Position numbers and translations under genes: made by a program
The notes under the pieces: generated by a model
The model's input: only the letters and a program-made list of their open reading frames with translations
Databases searched by the model: none
What the model was told of the DNA's origin: nothing
Shown: positions 51,957 to 61,442 of the stretch, in pieces
Layout of the letters: the number at the start of each line of letters is the position of its first letter
How positions within the stretch are numbered: position 1 is the first letter of the stretch
Assembly (NCBI GenBank): GCA_025149125.1
Contig: CP102272.1
Span: 1,550,001-1,614,000 of the forward strand
Direction: 5' to 3'
DNA length: 64,000 bases
Origin: [Clostridium] asparagiforme DSM 15981
GTDB taxonomy: Bacteria > Bacillota > Clostridia > Lachnospirales > Lachnospiraceae

Positions 51957-53312
51957 ATGACCAGACAGTTATCCATGACAGAGGGAAAGATCGGCCCGGC
52001 GCTGTTGAATTTCGCGGTGCCAGTGCTGATGTCCGGTTTTTTACAGGCGCTATACGGCGCGGTGGACTTGTTGGTGGTGGGGCGCTACGACAGCTCTGCG
52101 GCCGTCTCGGCGGTGGCCACCGGCAGTCAGATGATGCAGACCATCACCGGCGCGGTGCTGGGGCTTTCCATGGGCGGCACGGTATTGATCGGCCACGCCA
52201 TCGGGGAGAAGGAGCCGGAGAAGGCCGCACGGGCGGTGGGCACGCTGGCGGTGCTGTTCGCCGTGATCGCGGCGGTCTGTACCGCGTTCATGACCCTGGC
52301 CACCGGATGGGTGACGGGGCTGCTGCACACCCCCCGGGAGGCGTTTACATATGCCAAACAGTACATATTCATCTGTTCCTCGGGAATCCCGTTCATTATC
52401 GGCTACAACGCGGTCAGCAGCATTTTCCGGGGCATCGGGGACTCCAAAACGCCCATGTACCTGGTGGCGGCGGCCTGTCTGGTCAACGTGGTGCTGGATT
52501 TTCTGCTGGTGGGCGTGTTTCACATGGGGGCCGCTGGGGCGGCCCTTGCCACCATCGCAGCTCAGAGTTTAAGTTTCTTTCTGTCGCTGTTTATCATCGC
52601 CAGGCGGGGATTTCCCTTTGACTTCGGGCGGCAGCATTTTAAGCCCGACTCCCACGCAATGAAGCGGATTCTGCTGGTGGGCACGCCGCTGGCCGTGCAG
52701 GACGCTCTGGTCAATATCTCTTTTTTGATCATCACGGTGATCGTTAACACCATGGGCGTGGTGGCTTCGGCCTCCGTGGGCGTGGTGGAGCGGCTCATGG
52801 GATTCGCTATGCTGCCGCCCTCGGCCTTCGCCTCCGCCGTGGCGACCATGACGGCCCAGAACATGGGGGCCAACAAGCCGGAGCGGGCCTGGGGCGCGCT
52901 TAAGTGCGGCATCGGCTATTCCCTGATCTTCGGAACTGCGGTCTGTATCTACTCCCAGTTCTGGCCTCAGACGCTGACCGGGATTTTCTCCGGCGACCCG
53001 CAGGTGATTGCGGCGGCGGCCCAGTATCTGCGCTCCTACGCCCTGGACTGCGTGCTGGTGTGCTTTGTATTCTGCATCAACAGCTATTTTAGCGGCAGCG
53101 GCAAGTCCGTGATCACCTTCGCCCACAGCATGGCCGCCACCTTCGGGGTGCGGATTCCCATGTCCTATTTGATCAGCCGGTATGCCACGGGAACGCTGTA
53201 CTACATGGGACTGGCGGCTCCGGCGGCTTCGGTGCTGTCCATTATGATCTGCGGTGTGATTCTGGCGAAGCAGCAGAGACGGGGAAATGGACGGGCAAAG
53301 CCCCGGCCCTGA
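51957..53312 (+). CDS. MATE-family efflux transporter
   Basis: A 451-residue membrane protein with about 12 segments in two homologous halves. The N-terminal half starts ALLNFAVPVLMSGFLQALYG and has VDLLVVGRYDSSAAVSAVAT. The second half begins at RILLVGTPLAVQDALVNISF and has ASVGVVERLMGFAMLPPSAF with ATMTAQNMGANKPERA. Such pumps export drugs or metabolites against sodium or protons; the substrate is unknown. The ATG follows CAGGAGTTGAGAAC. It is a single gene with a structured leader, which suggests induction by a small molecule. Confidence 0.95.
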   Translation: MTRQLSMTEGKIGPALLNFAVPVLMSGFLQALYGAVDLLVVGRYDSSAAVSAVATGSQMMQTITGAVLGLSMGGTVLIGHAIGEKEPEKAARAVGTLAVLFAVIAAVCTAFMTLATGWVTGLLHTPREAFTYAKQYIFICSSGIPFIIGYNAVSSIFRGIGDSKTPMYLVAAACLVNVVLDFLLVGVFHMGAAGAALATIAAQSLSFFLSLFIIARRGFPFDFGRQHFKPDSHAMKRILLVGTPLAVQDALVNISFLIITVIVNTMGVVASASVGVVERLMGFAMLPPSAFASAVATMTAQNMGANKPERAWGALKCGIGYSLIFGTAVCIYSQFWPQTLTGIFSGDPQVIAAAAQYLRSYALDCVLVCFVFCINSYFSGSGKSVITFAHSMAATFGVRIPMSYLISRYATGTLYYMGLAAPAASVLSIMICGVILAKQQRRGNGRAKPRP

Positions 53313-53895
53313 TCCGGGACTTATATAGATCATATAGATTCAGGCGGAAAAGCAGGCGCAGCTTTCACGGGAAATATGTCTGTGTTTTGTTCCTTTTGGC
53401 TGGCCTTTTGCCCCCAACATCTTTTATAATAGTAATATGATTTTTTGATTTTCGATTACAATACATAGAGAGGACAAAAACGGTGGATAAGACGAAAGAC
53501 CGTGAAGCGATGAAGATTTCATTCGACAGGGCAAACATCCTTCCCACAGTAAATCCGTTTATCTTACTGATACAGGCATCCACTATGCAAAGAAGATGAT
53601 GGAGAAATACGGTATCGAGGATTGAAGATGACAACATGGCTATGAAATTATTTGAGCGCATCAGTTCCACATGGGTGCGGCATAGCAAAAGACGGCGCCC
53701 TTAGCTTAATGCCCGCCCCCAGGGCAGCGTCCGGATCTACGATGTACTATAAGAAGTTCAGGAGATCGTGCTGGCAGCCTTGCAGATCGGACGGATGTTA
53801 TTACGCAGTCCAAGATGCAAAAATCAGTACAATGTCTATAAGAACAGGACAAAGAATAATCATCCCGAGGATGAGTAGAAACGAGGTGCTAGATC
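53313..53895 (+). other. Degenerate intergenic stretch with gene fragments
   Basis: About 580 bp without an intact gene. A 38-codon frame starts at the GTG near 53483. In another frame near 53570, codons for DTGIHYAKKMMEKYGIED end in a stop, like the tail of a winged-helix or mobile-element protein. Frames are broken repeatedly. Base composition shifts from the GC-rich MATE gene to the AT-richer gene that follows. This looks like decayed mobile DNA. Confidence 0.55.
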
Positions 53896-55350
53896 ATGAA
53901 AATAAGTGATTTTATCGGTGAAGCTACCGAATATGACAAGAAGGAAATGCTGGAAGAACGCAGGCCCCGAAGCTGGCTGAAAAGCGTGAGTGCCTTTGCA
54001 AATGGGATTGGTGGTGCTTTGATTTTTGGCGTGTCTGATGAGGAAATCCTTGTTGGGCTTACGGCTGCACGGGCAGTATCCGAAAAAATCAGCGAGACCA
54101 TTAAAACAAAGATGGATCCTATTCCACAAGTGATTATGGAGAATCACGTCGAGGATGAAAAGGAATTTGTTATCTTAAGAGTTCTGCCCGGTCAGGAAAC
54201 GCCATATTACTATATCGCAGATGGAAACCGTGTTGCCTATGTCCGTGTTGGCAATGAGAGCATCCCTGCGGATGCGACAGCTTTGAAGCGTCTTGTCCTC
54301 CGTGGCACCAATATGACGTATGACAGTGTTGTTTCCTCTTATATGCTCGGGGACTTTTCTTTTACAAAGCTGCGCTCCGTCTATCGGATGAGAACTGGGA
54401 CAGAACTGTCAGATTCAGACTTTATTTCTTTTGAGTTGGCAGACGAAAGTGGAAAATTGACCAATGCCGGAGCCTTGTTGGCTGACGACTCTCCGATGCG
54501 GCACTCCCGTCTGTTCTGCACACGCTGGTATGGGTCGGATAAGGCTTCCGGTGTAATAGAAGCGTTGGACGATAAGGAATACAACGGATCACTTGTGTCC
54601 CTCTTGCAGAATGGGACAGAGTTTGTAAAGAATAATACGAAAAAGCGTTGGAAAAAGACAGGTACGGGCAGAGTGGAAATGCCGGAGTATCCAGAACAGG
54701 CGGTACATGAAACCCTTGTCAATGCGCTGATCCACCGTGACTATATGGAAATTGGCAGCGAGGTACACATTGACATTTTTGATGACCGTATGGAGATATA
54801 TTCTCCTGGCGGTATGTTTGACGGTTCCATTGTGCAAAATCTGGACACCGACAATGTGGCGTCCAAACGCCGCAATCCAGTCATCGCTGATATTTTCAGC
54901 CGCATGCACTTTATGGAGCGTCGGGGCAGCGGGTTCAAGAAAATCAAGGCCGATTATCGTCATGCTGTGAATTATCGCAGCGAGGTGGAGCCACTGTTCA
55001 AATCAACGCCAACATCATTTTTCGTCACACTTTATAATTTGAATTATAATGTCCCGGTTGAAAAGATGTTAATTGACCCTGAAAAAGTTGCGATTGATGG
55101 CAAAAATGTTGCGATTGAGATTGCGATTGAAAAATTAAACGCAAGCCAAAACACAATTAGAAAGGCGATAGTAGTCTTTGAAAAGATGGGGATTGATGGA
55201 ATTTTTGGTCGTTCCGATATTGCTGCGATAACAAACGATTCTGTTACTGCCGCCGGTAATCTTATCACCAAGCTGAAAAATGCAGGGCTGATTGAAGCTG
55301 TCAACGGATATGGAAAAGGGAAATATAAGTTCACAGGACCAAAAGAGTAG
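53896..55350 (+). CDS. AlbA_2/Schlafen-type domain protein with GHKL ATPase-like region
   Basis: A 484-residue protein of the putative RNA/DNA-binding ATPase group. The AlbA_2 domain covers about residues 10-125 (SWLKSVSAFANGIGGALIFG, DGNRVAYVRVGNESIPA). The HATPase_c_4-like part follows at about 255-370 (PEQAVHETLVNALIHRDYME, DIFDDRMEIYSPGGMFDG, RRNPVIADIFSRMHFMERRG, GSGFKK). The C-terminus has a Lys/Ile-rich repeat (VAIDGKNVAIEIAIEKLNAS) and a winged-helix. Codon use is AT-richer than neighbours and it sits among mobile remnants, so acquisition by transfer is likely. Roles as regulator or in phage defence are known or proposed for relatives. Confidence 0.85.
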   Translation: MKISDFIGEATEYDKKEMLEERRPRSWLKSVSAFANGIGGALIFGVSDEEILVGLTAARAVSEKISETIKTKMDPIPQVIMENHVEDEKEFVILRVLPGQETPYYYIADGNRVAYVRVGNESIPADATALKRLVLRGTNMTYDSVVSSYMLGDFSFTKLRSVYRMRTGTELSDSDFISFELADESGKLTNAGALLADDSPMRHSRLFCTRWYGSDKASGVIEALDDKEYNGSLVSLLQNGTEFVKNNTKKRWKKTGTGRVEMPEYPEQAVHETLVNALIHRDYMEIGSEVHIDIFDDRMEIYSPGGMFDGSIVQNLDTDNVASKRRNPVIADIFSRMHFMERRGSGFKKIKADYRHAVNYRSEVEPLFKSTPTSFFVTLYNLNYNVPVEKMLIDPEKVAIDGKNVAIEIAIEKLNASQNTIRKAIVVFEKMGIDGIFGRSDIAAITNDSVTAAGNLITKLKNAGLIEAVNGYGKGKYKFTGPKE

Positions 55351-55357
55351 AGCGAAT

Positions 55358-55463
55358 GAGGGTGTCGCAAAATCATCAAAATAGATGATTGAGTGGCACC
55401 CTTGCTCTGTATATAGAAAAAAATCAGGAAAAAATCATTTTCGATCGACTTTCTCCTGATTTT
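55358..55463. terminator. Inverted repeats between the AlbA_2 gene and the transposase
   Basis: Two structures: GGGTG (55360-55364)/CACCC (55397-55401) with nested AATCATC/GATGATT, and AAAATCAGGA (55420-55429)/TCCTGATTTT (55454-55463). The second ends in T on both strands and suits termination of the two convergent genes. The first could be one end of the insertion sequence; a matching end on the right was not found. Confidence 0.5.
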
Positions 55464-55499
55464 GGGCATACTTTAATAAGCATACGGTTTTTCTTGTAT

Positions 55500-57042
55500 T
55501 TATGCACTCGTTTTTAGATCAAACAAATAGCTTCCAGTCCGCTCATTCTGGATTTTTCTATGTAGTTTATTTAGATTGTATCCCATACTCAGCAGGAGAA
55601 TCTCCAGTTTTACTTTCTTCTTACCCCGCAGCAGGAATCGTTCAAATCCATAGTCATTTTTCAATACACCGAAAGCTCCTTCTACCTGAATCGAGCGATT
55701 CATCTGGTACTTAATTCCCTTCTCGCTCTGTATGTTTTGATACGACTCCTCACGCTTCTCCAAAAAGCTTTTGGACACGTACAGACGCTTGTTCCCCTTT
55801 GCTTTGGTGCATTTTTCTTTGTAGGGACAGCCGGTGCAGTCCTCACATTCGTATACTGTCACCTCAGACTCATACCCACTTTTGCTGCGCTGCTTTTTCA
55901 AAGTAGATCACCCGCAGCTCCTTCCCGGCATGACAGATATAGGTATCGGACTCCTGGTCGTAACCCATGTTTTCCCGTTTACTGATATCCTGTTTAAAAC
56001 TCCTTTTTTTCCATTTTTCATAGGTTTGAGGTTTAATGTATGGCTGCTGCCCCTCCTCCTGCAGATAGCTGTACCCTTCTTCACTTTCATATCCTGAATC
56101 AGCTGTAACACTCGGATCGTTAAAACCCAGCTTCTCTTTCATCTGCCTTAAAAATGGCACCAGCGTCCATACATCGTTTCGATCCTGAAAAATATCGACC
56201 GCTACAATGTATTCGCTGTCCACTCCAATCTGTACGTTATACCCTGGCTTTAACTGGGCATTGCGCATGTGGTCATCTTTCATATGCATAAACGTTGCAT
56301 CCGGGTCTGTTTTACAGTAGTTGTTCCTTCCCTGGAAGCTGGCTGTATGCCAGTCATAAATGGTCTGACGCTCCAGGTACCTTTGGAACAGCTCCAGATA
56401 CCGCTGCTCGATGGATTTGCGTTTTCCGCGGCCGTGAACGAACGCTATGTTCCGTTCCCTGCATATCTCCTCCAGAAAACGGCAGATTTTTCGGAGGTCC
56501 TGTACCCGGTATTCGGTTCCCACACGGAAGGACTGGATAAACTCCTGGTTTACAAGCCTCACCGCCTCCTGGATTTTAATGAACATTTTTTCTTCCCATT
56601 TCCCAACGGATTTTTTCCATACGAACGTGTATTGATTGGCGCAGGCTTCTAATTTCGTCCCGTCAAGAAAGACGGTTTCTTTGGAAAGTTCACCTGCCCG
56701 TTCCAGACGGTGTACCACCTGATAAAAGAGGTCCTCACATGCCTCCAGAAAACCGGAACGGAACCGGGCAATGGTACTGTGATCCGGCGCTTTTTGTCCG
56801 GTTAACAACCACATGAAGTTGATATCCCGTTTACAGGCGGTCTTAATTTTTCTTGATGAATAAATATTTTGGGAATACGCATAGGTCAGGATCTTGAACA
56901 TGGTCTTTGGATCCACTGCCGGATTTCTGCCTTTAGCAGAGTAAGCCTGATAAAGCTTTGTATAGTCTAAATCCTCCAATTCGTGGCTCAGCAGTCGGAC
57001 CGAATCATCGTTCGGAACCAGCCCTTCCAAACTTAATGGCAA
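55500..57042 (-). pseudogene. IS1182-type transposase, frameshifted
   Basis: Two adjoining frames make one transposase. The first (57042 to 55870) has the DUF772 N-terminal domain (LSLEGLVPNDDSVRLLSHEL, DPKTMFKILTYAYSQNIYSS, TGQKAPDHSTIARFRSGFLE) and the DDE core start (TVFLDGTKLEACANQYTFVW, VTADSGYESEEGY). The second (55901 to 55500) supplies the C-terminal zinc-like CEDCTGCPYKEKC and RSIQVEGAFGVLKNDYGFER part. The break is at a run of five T (plus 55894-55898); one base fewer restores the frame. The N-terminus also continues upstream in frame without an ATG. The gene is therefore probably inactive, unless the run is a sequencing error. Confidence 0.88.
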
Positions 57043-57206
57043 AACCAGTTGATAAGTGCGGCCAAGTTCGGTTAATTCGATTTTCCCCGCCCAGATGGAA
57101 CAGCGGGTCTTGGTTGCGGAATATAGCTAGGTCCGGTGGAAAGAAAGTGCCGCCTGTTTGCTACACAATCAAAAAGGCAGTGTATATTAAGAGAATCTCA
57201 GAGATC

Positions 57207-57236
57207 TTCCATCGAAGGGACAATCTGTGGTAAAAT
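57207..57236 (+). promoter_or_regulatory. Promoter of the YesM/YesN-type operon
   Basis: TTCCAT (57207-57212), an 18-bp spacer and TAAAAT (57231-57236), about 48 bp before the kinase start. The sequence between here and the transposase remnant shows no gene. Confidence 0.5.
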
Positions 57237-57283
57237 AGACACATTATCCAAAAAACGGCGCGGGCCGGCAGAGGAGGCAGAAA

Positions 57284-59053
57284 ATGAAAAACATGAGGGG
57301 GAGATTTCGAAGGTTCTGGAGCGATATGCGCCTGGAGCGGAAGCTGCTGGTCAGCTATATTTTGTTCGCGGTGATCCCGATTCTGGTGATCGGAACCGTG
57401 ATCTGCCGGGTGTCTTTCAAGATCATTATGCGCCAGACCCGGCAGTACGCGGACATGATGATCGAGCGGATCAACAACGACGCCGACGCCTTTGTGGAAA
57501 ACATTGAACGCCAGGCTTATGTGGTGTACACGGAGCCGGAAATTCAGGATATTCTGGAACATGCGGACCGCTACACCTTTTCCCAGCTTCAGGACGGCAA
57601 GGAAATGATTCACAAGCGCCTGATCGGGATGTGGGTGACGGAGAAATACATCGTTGGCTCCTATTTGTGCGGCGCGGAAGGGAATTCCTATTACACCAAC
57701 ATCAACGAGCGCAACGACATCGACCCCGCCCAGGTGTTTTCCGGGGAAAGCTGGTACGCCACCATCACCGAAGGAGCCAGGAAGGGCGTGCTCACCGGCG
57801 TCCACCGGGACGACAAGTATTCGGACTCCTCGTCCCTGCAGCTGATCAGCTACGTGCACGCGGTCAACAGCATCGGAACGGGGAAATACCTGGGATTTCT
57901 GGTGATCGACATTGACGCCCGGGTGCTGGGAGAGATCGTGGGCAACCGGGCGGAGAACCTGGGCGGCTACATCACAATCCTGGACAATGAGAACAATGTG
58001 ATGTACACCACCTTGCCAGAGGAGACCGGCCATCTGGGGCAGGTGATCTGCATGGAGCACGTCTCGCCTGGGACCGGGTGGACGGTGCGCATGGAGATTC
58101 CATGGAGCCGGTTTGCCAAGGAGATCGTGAACATTATGCTGCTCACCGCAGTGGTGGGGGCATTGTGCTTCCTGGTGTTCATCTGGCTGTCCCGGAAGAT
58201 TTCGCGGAGCATCAGCGCGCCGATCCGGGAACTGCAGACCGCCATGGCCCGGGTGGAGGAGGGAGACATGGAGGTGGTGGTGCGGGCGGACCGGGACGAC
58301 GAGATCGGGAGGCTGGCCGGAAGCTTCAACCACATGGTTTCCAATATTAAGGACTTGATCGAGAAGGTCTACCTGACCCAGCTGGGCAAGAAGGAAGCGG
58401 AGTTCAACGCGCTTCAGAGCCAGATCAACCCCCATTTTATGTACAATACCCTGGAGACGGTGAACATGATGGCAATTCTGGACGGCAGCTATGAGATATC
58501 GGATATTCTCACCGCCTTCGGCAAGATTTTGCGGGTCAATCTGGACCAGAAACACAACATTATCCCTCTGGGCCGGGAGCTGGAGTATATCAGGAACTAT
58601 CTGATGATCGTACAGATTCGGGACCCGGAGCTGTTCACCTTTGAGCTGAACGCCAGTTCGGAAGCGGAAAAATGCCTGATTCCCAAGCTGACGCTGCAGC
58701 CCATTGTGGAGAACAGCATCCTCCACGGCTTCAAAGAGAAGATGAGCAGGCGCAGGCTCACGGTGAACGCGGCGGTGGAACGTGGACGTCTGGTGATCAC
58801 AGTGGAGGACGACGGCAAGGGTATGACCGGGGAAAAGCTGGAGTACGTGCGCCAGTCCCTGGAGCTGGAGGAGTCCCTGGGACGCAGCGCCAGCATCGGA
58901 CTCAACAACGTCAGCGAGCGGTGCCAGCTCTATTTTGGGGAGAGCTTTTCCATGGAAATCCACAGCCGCCGGGGAACCGGGACAAGGGTCGCGCTGAACG
59001 CCGCGGCTATTTACGGGGAGGGGGAGGAAAATGATACGTCTGGTCATTATTGA
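57284..59053 (+). CDS. YesM-type sensor histidine kinase
   Basis: A 589-residue membrane kinase. Membrane segments at about residues 22-45 and 283-305 flank an extracytoplasmic dCache-like sensor. A HAMP domain follows (SRSISAPIRELQTAMARVEE). The His_kinase domain has the phospho-accepting His384 in LQSQINPHFMYNTLETVNMM, and the ATPase has LTLQPIVENSILHGFKEK and VEDDGKGM. The ATG follows GAGGAGG. Its stop lies 23 bp inside the response-regulator gene. With the adjoining importer it probably senses a sugar or glycan fragment. Confidence 0.95.
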   Translation: MKNMRGRFRRFWSDMRLERKLLVSYILFAVIPILVIGTVICRVSFKIIMRQTRQYADMMIERINNDADAFVENIERQAYVVYTEPEIQDILEHADRYTFSQLQDGKEMIHKRLIGMWVTEKYIVGSYLCGAEGNSYYTNINERNDIDPAQVFSGESWYATITEGARKGVLTGVHRDDKYSDSSSLQLISYVHAVNSIGTGKYLGFLVIDIDARVLGEIVGNRAENLGGYITILDNENNVMYTTLPEETGHLGQVICMEHVSPGTGWTVRMEIPWSRFAKEIVNIMLLTAVVGALCFLVFIWLSRKISRSISAPIRELQTAMARVEEGDMEVVVRADRDDEIGRLAGSFNHMVSNIKDLIEKVYLTQLGKKEAEFNALQSQINPHFMYNTLETVNMMAILDGSYEISDILTAFGKILRVNLDQKHNIIPLGRELEYIRNYLMIVQIRDPELFTFELNASSEAEKCLIPKLTLQPIVENSILHGFKEKMSRRRLTVNAAVERGRLVITVEDDGKGMTGEKLEYVRQSLELEESLGRSASIGLNNVSERCQLYFGESFSMEIHSRRGTGTRVALNAAAIYGEGEENDTSGHY

Positions 59054-59792
59054 CGACGAGCAGCTGATCCGCCGCGGGCTGCAGAAAATCATCGAGATGA
59101 GCGGTGGGGAGTACGAGATCGCAGGGGAGGCCGCGGACGGCGAGGAGGGCTTAAAGCTGCTTTTGAAGGTGAGCCCGGACATCGCGGTGGTGGACGTGAA
59201 AATGCCGAAGAAAAACGGTCTGGAAATGATCGGCGAGTATCTGGCCCAGGGGGCGGGGAGGACCCGGTTTATCGTGCTCAGCGCCTACGACGACTATGTA
59301 TTCACCCGCAAGGCCATCAAGCTGGGAATCTGCGACTACCTGTTAAAGCCGGTGAACCGGTTTGATTTCCTCCGCCAGCTGGAGGAGACGGCGAAGCTTA
59401 TGCGCAGGGAGGCGGTGTCGGATGGAGTAGAAGGGGGTGGAGAGGGGGCCGGGGAGGGTGCGGCGGCCGCAGACGCGGTCAAGCGGGCCATGGAGTACAT
59501 TGACCGCTATTTCTACCAGGAGCTGACCCTGGCCGGGGTGGCAAAAGAGGTCCACATGCACCCCAACTATTTCGGCAACCTGTTCAAGAAAAAGACCGGG
59601 GTCAGCTATCTGACCTACCTGACAAGTGTGCGAATGGAGAAGGCCAGGGAACTGTTGGACAACCCCAATCTGAAGGTCTACGAGGTGGGCCAGATCGTGG
59701 GATATTACAGCCCAAAGCATTTTTCAAAGGTCTTTAAAAAGCACACCAACATGACGCCCAACGAGTACCGGGACCGGAACAAACATGTGTAG
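59031..59792 (+). CDS. YesN-type AraC-family response regulator
   Basis: A 253-residue regulator. The receiver domain (residues 1-120) has acidic residues at VIIDDEQ, the phospho-acceptor Asp55 in VVDVKMPKKNG and the Lys in YLLKPVN. A Gly/Glu/Ala-rich linker of about 20 residues follows. The AraC-type double HTH (YFYQELTLAGVAKEVHMHPN, YFGNLFKKKTGVSYLTYLTS, VGYYSPKHFSKVFKKHTNMT) closes it. It overlaps the kinase gene by 23 bp. The likely target is the ABC operon that starts 155 bp downstream. Confidence 0.96.
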   Translation: MIRLVIIDDEQLIRRGLQKIIEMSGGEYEIAGEAADGEEGLKLLLKVSPDIAVVDVKMPKKNGLEMIGEYLAQGAGRTRFIVLSAYDDYVFTRKAIKLGICDYLLKPVNRFDFLRQLEETAKLMRREAVSDGVEGGGEGAGEGAAAADAVKRAMEYIDRYFYQELTLAGVAKEVHMHPNYFGNLFKKKTGVSYLTYLTSVRMEKARELLDNPNLKVYEVGQIVGYYSPKHFSKVFKKHTNMTPNEYRDRNKHV

Positions 59793-59845
59793 ATCTGGCA
59801 CCATATATTAAGTTTGCGTCATATACTTTGCGGACAGTTTTTCTG

Positions 59846-59902
59846 TATAATTAAGGAAACGTATCTCTGATCGACAGCCTTTGGCTGCCGACAAGGTATA
59901 AT
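59846..59902 (+). promoter_or_regulatory. Single copy of the 51-bp unit with TATAAT at both ends, before the sugar ABC operon
   Basis: TATAAT at 59846-59851 and again at 59897-59902 are exactly 51 bp apart. Between them lie AAGGAAACGTATCTC and TCGACA with the hairpin TCGACAGCC/GGCTGCCGA, as in the array at 49944-50221 read on the minus strand; about 47 of 51 bases agree. The element points toward the binding-protein gene, which starts 45 bp later, so it probably contains its promoter. Confidence 0.8.
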
Positions 59903-59947
59903 CAATATTACCAAGCAAGTTGTACGGAAAAAAGAGGAGGTATTACA

Positions 59948-61315
59948 ATGAAAAAAAGACTGTTGGCAATGTCCATGGCGCTTTTGATGGCGGCGGGCCT
60001 GACGGTGGGCTGCGGCGGGGGAACGGCTGAGACGCCGGCCACCCAGGCTCCGGAGACCCAGAAGGACGGGGGAGAAACCACTCAGGCGCAGGCTTCCGGC
60101 GGAGGGGAGAGCGGGGAGCAGGTGACCATCCGTTTCGCGGGCTGGCTGGAGGTGGAGGAGGCCACGTCCCAGCTGTTCAAGGATCTGATCGCCGGGTTTG
60201 AGGCGGAAAATCCGGATATCAAGGTGGAGACGGTGGCGATTCCCTTCAACAATTTCAAGGATCAGGTGATGATCGCGGCCAACTCCGGCGACGCGGCGGA
60301 CGTGATTATGGGAAATGACCAGATGATGTCGGCCTTCAACGGAGCCCAGATTCTTCAGCCCTTAGAGGGCGTGCTGGACCAGGCGGTGATCGACGATCTG
60401 ATTCCGGTTTACAAGGAAGCCACCATGTACGACGGCAAGCTGTGTTCCGTGGCCTGGATGCCCCATCCGGTAGCCATGTTCTACAACAAGGACCTGTTCG
60501 CCAAGGCCGGTCTGGACCCGGAAGCTCCGCCCAAGACCTGGGATGAGATGATCGACGCCATCGCCAAGATCAGCGCCCTGGGCGAGGATGAAAACGGAAA
60601 CCGCATCTACGGCCTGGCGATCCCCAACGGCAAGGGATCCCACGCGGCCCAGCGTTTCCAGGGCATCGTCTACTCCTACGGCGGCAATTTCCTGGACGAT
60701 ACGGGGATGCCAAACGTGGAGACGCCCGAGTATAAGGAGGCGTTCCAGTTCTTAAAGGATATGGCGGACCAGGGCTACATGCCCGAGTGCGTGGACGCCA
60801 AGGACGCCCGCAGCCTGTTTGCCACCGGTGTGGCCGGAATCACCTTTGAGAGCGAGATGGGCCGGAACATTTACCGCACCACCAGCGGCCTGGGCGAGGA
60901 GTTCGACAAGTCCATGGGCGTGGCCCTGTTCCCGGTGAACAAGACCGGAGAGTCCACCACCATCAACACCCGCCATGAGCTGGGAATTTACGCCCAGTCC
61001 GAGCACAAAGAGGCAGCGGCCAAGCTGGTGGAGTACCTGCTGAGCGAGGAAGCCGCGGTGATGTACTACGACGCCCAGGACGCCATGTCCCCCAGAGTCT
61101 CCATTTCCCAGCTGCCGGAGATGAACAAGGACGACTATTCCAGAATTTTCAACGAACAGTCCGCCACGGCAAAGCCGGTGAAAATCACAAACGCGCTGTT
61201 TGACAACGCTATGTCGGAGATGAGCAAGTCCATGGAGCGCGTGCTGGTAAACCACGAGGATATTGACACTGTGTTGGCGGATTTGCAGAAAACGGTGACG
61301 GATTTGTATCAATAA
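59948..61315 (+). CDS. Sugar ABC transporter substrate-binding lipoprotein
   Basis: A 455-residue family 1 extracellular solute-binding protein. The signal peptide ends in the lipobox TVGC with Cys22, then a Thr/Gln/Gly-rich linker to about residue 55. The domain begins QVTIRFAGWLEVEEATSQLF, with MGNDQMMSAFNGAQILQPLE and WMPHPVAMFYNKDLFAKAGL typical of oligosaccharide binders. The ATG follows AGAGGAGGTATTAC. No ATPase gene is in the operon; the shared MsmK-type ATPase encoded elsewhere would serve. Confidence 0.93.
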   Translation: MKKRLLAMSMALLMAAGLTVGCGGGTAETPATQAPETQKDGGETTQAQASGGGESGEQVTIRFAGWLEVEEATSQLFKDLIAGFEAENPDIKVETVAIPFNNFKDQVMIAANSGDAADVIMGNDQMMSAFNGAQILQPLEGVLDQAVIDDLIPVYKEATMYDGKLCSVAWMPHPVAMFYNKDLFAKAGLDPEAPPKTWDEMIDAIAKISALGEDENGNRIYGLAIPNGKGSHAAQRFQGIVYSYGGNFLDDTGMPNVETPEYKEAFQFLKDMADQGYMPECVDAKDARSLFATGVAGITFESEMGRNIYRTTSGLGEEFDKSMGVALFPVNKTGESTTINTRHELGIYAQSEHKEAAAKLVEYLLSEEAAVMYYDAQDAMSPRVSISQLPEMNKDDYSRIFNEQSATAKPVKITNALFDNAMSEMSKSMERVLVNHEDIDTVLADLQKTVTDLYQ

Positions 61316-61384
61316 ATCCAGCGCGGTTATGCCGGTGCCTGACGGCTGCAAGCCGGCGGGGAGCCGCACAGGAAAATGATGGCC

Positions 61385-61432
61385 AGGGCCGGGGGAGACC
61401 GAGGAAGTCTCCACCCGGCCCTTACTGACAGA
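61385..61432 (+). terminator. Hairpin between binding protein and permeases
   Basis: AGGGCCGGG with GAGAC pairs with GTCTCC and CCCGGCCCT around a short loop. A T-run is lacking, so it may protect the upstream message or only partly terminate. It lies 70 bp after the binding-protein stop. Confidence 0.6.
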
Positions 61433-61442
61433 AGGTGAGGAT

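Noticed and set aside
55894-55898. Programmed ribosomal frameshift in the transposase
   Set aside because: The shift needed is +1 at a five-base run, not the -1 slip on A6G-type heptamers used by insertion sequences.
57161-59182. Minus-strand open frame of about 670 codons
   Set aside because: Antisense of the histidine kinase and response regulator; its composition is an artefact of GC-rich codon bias.
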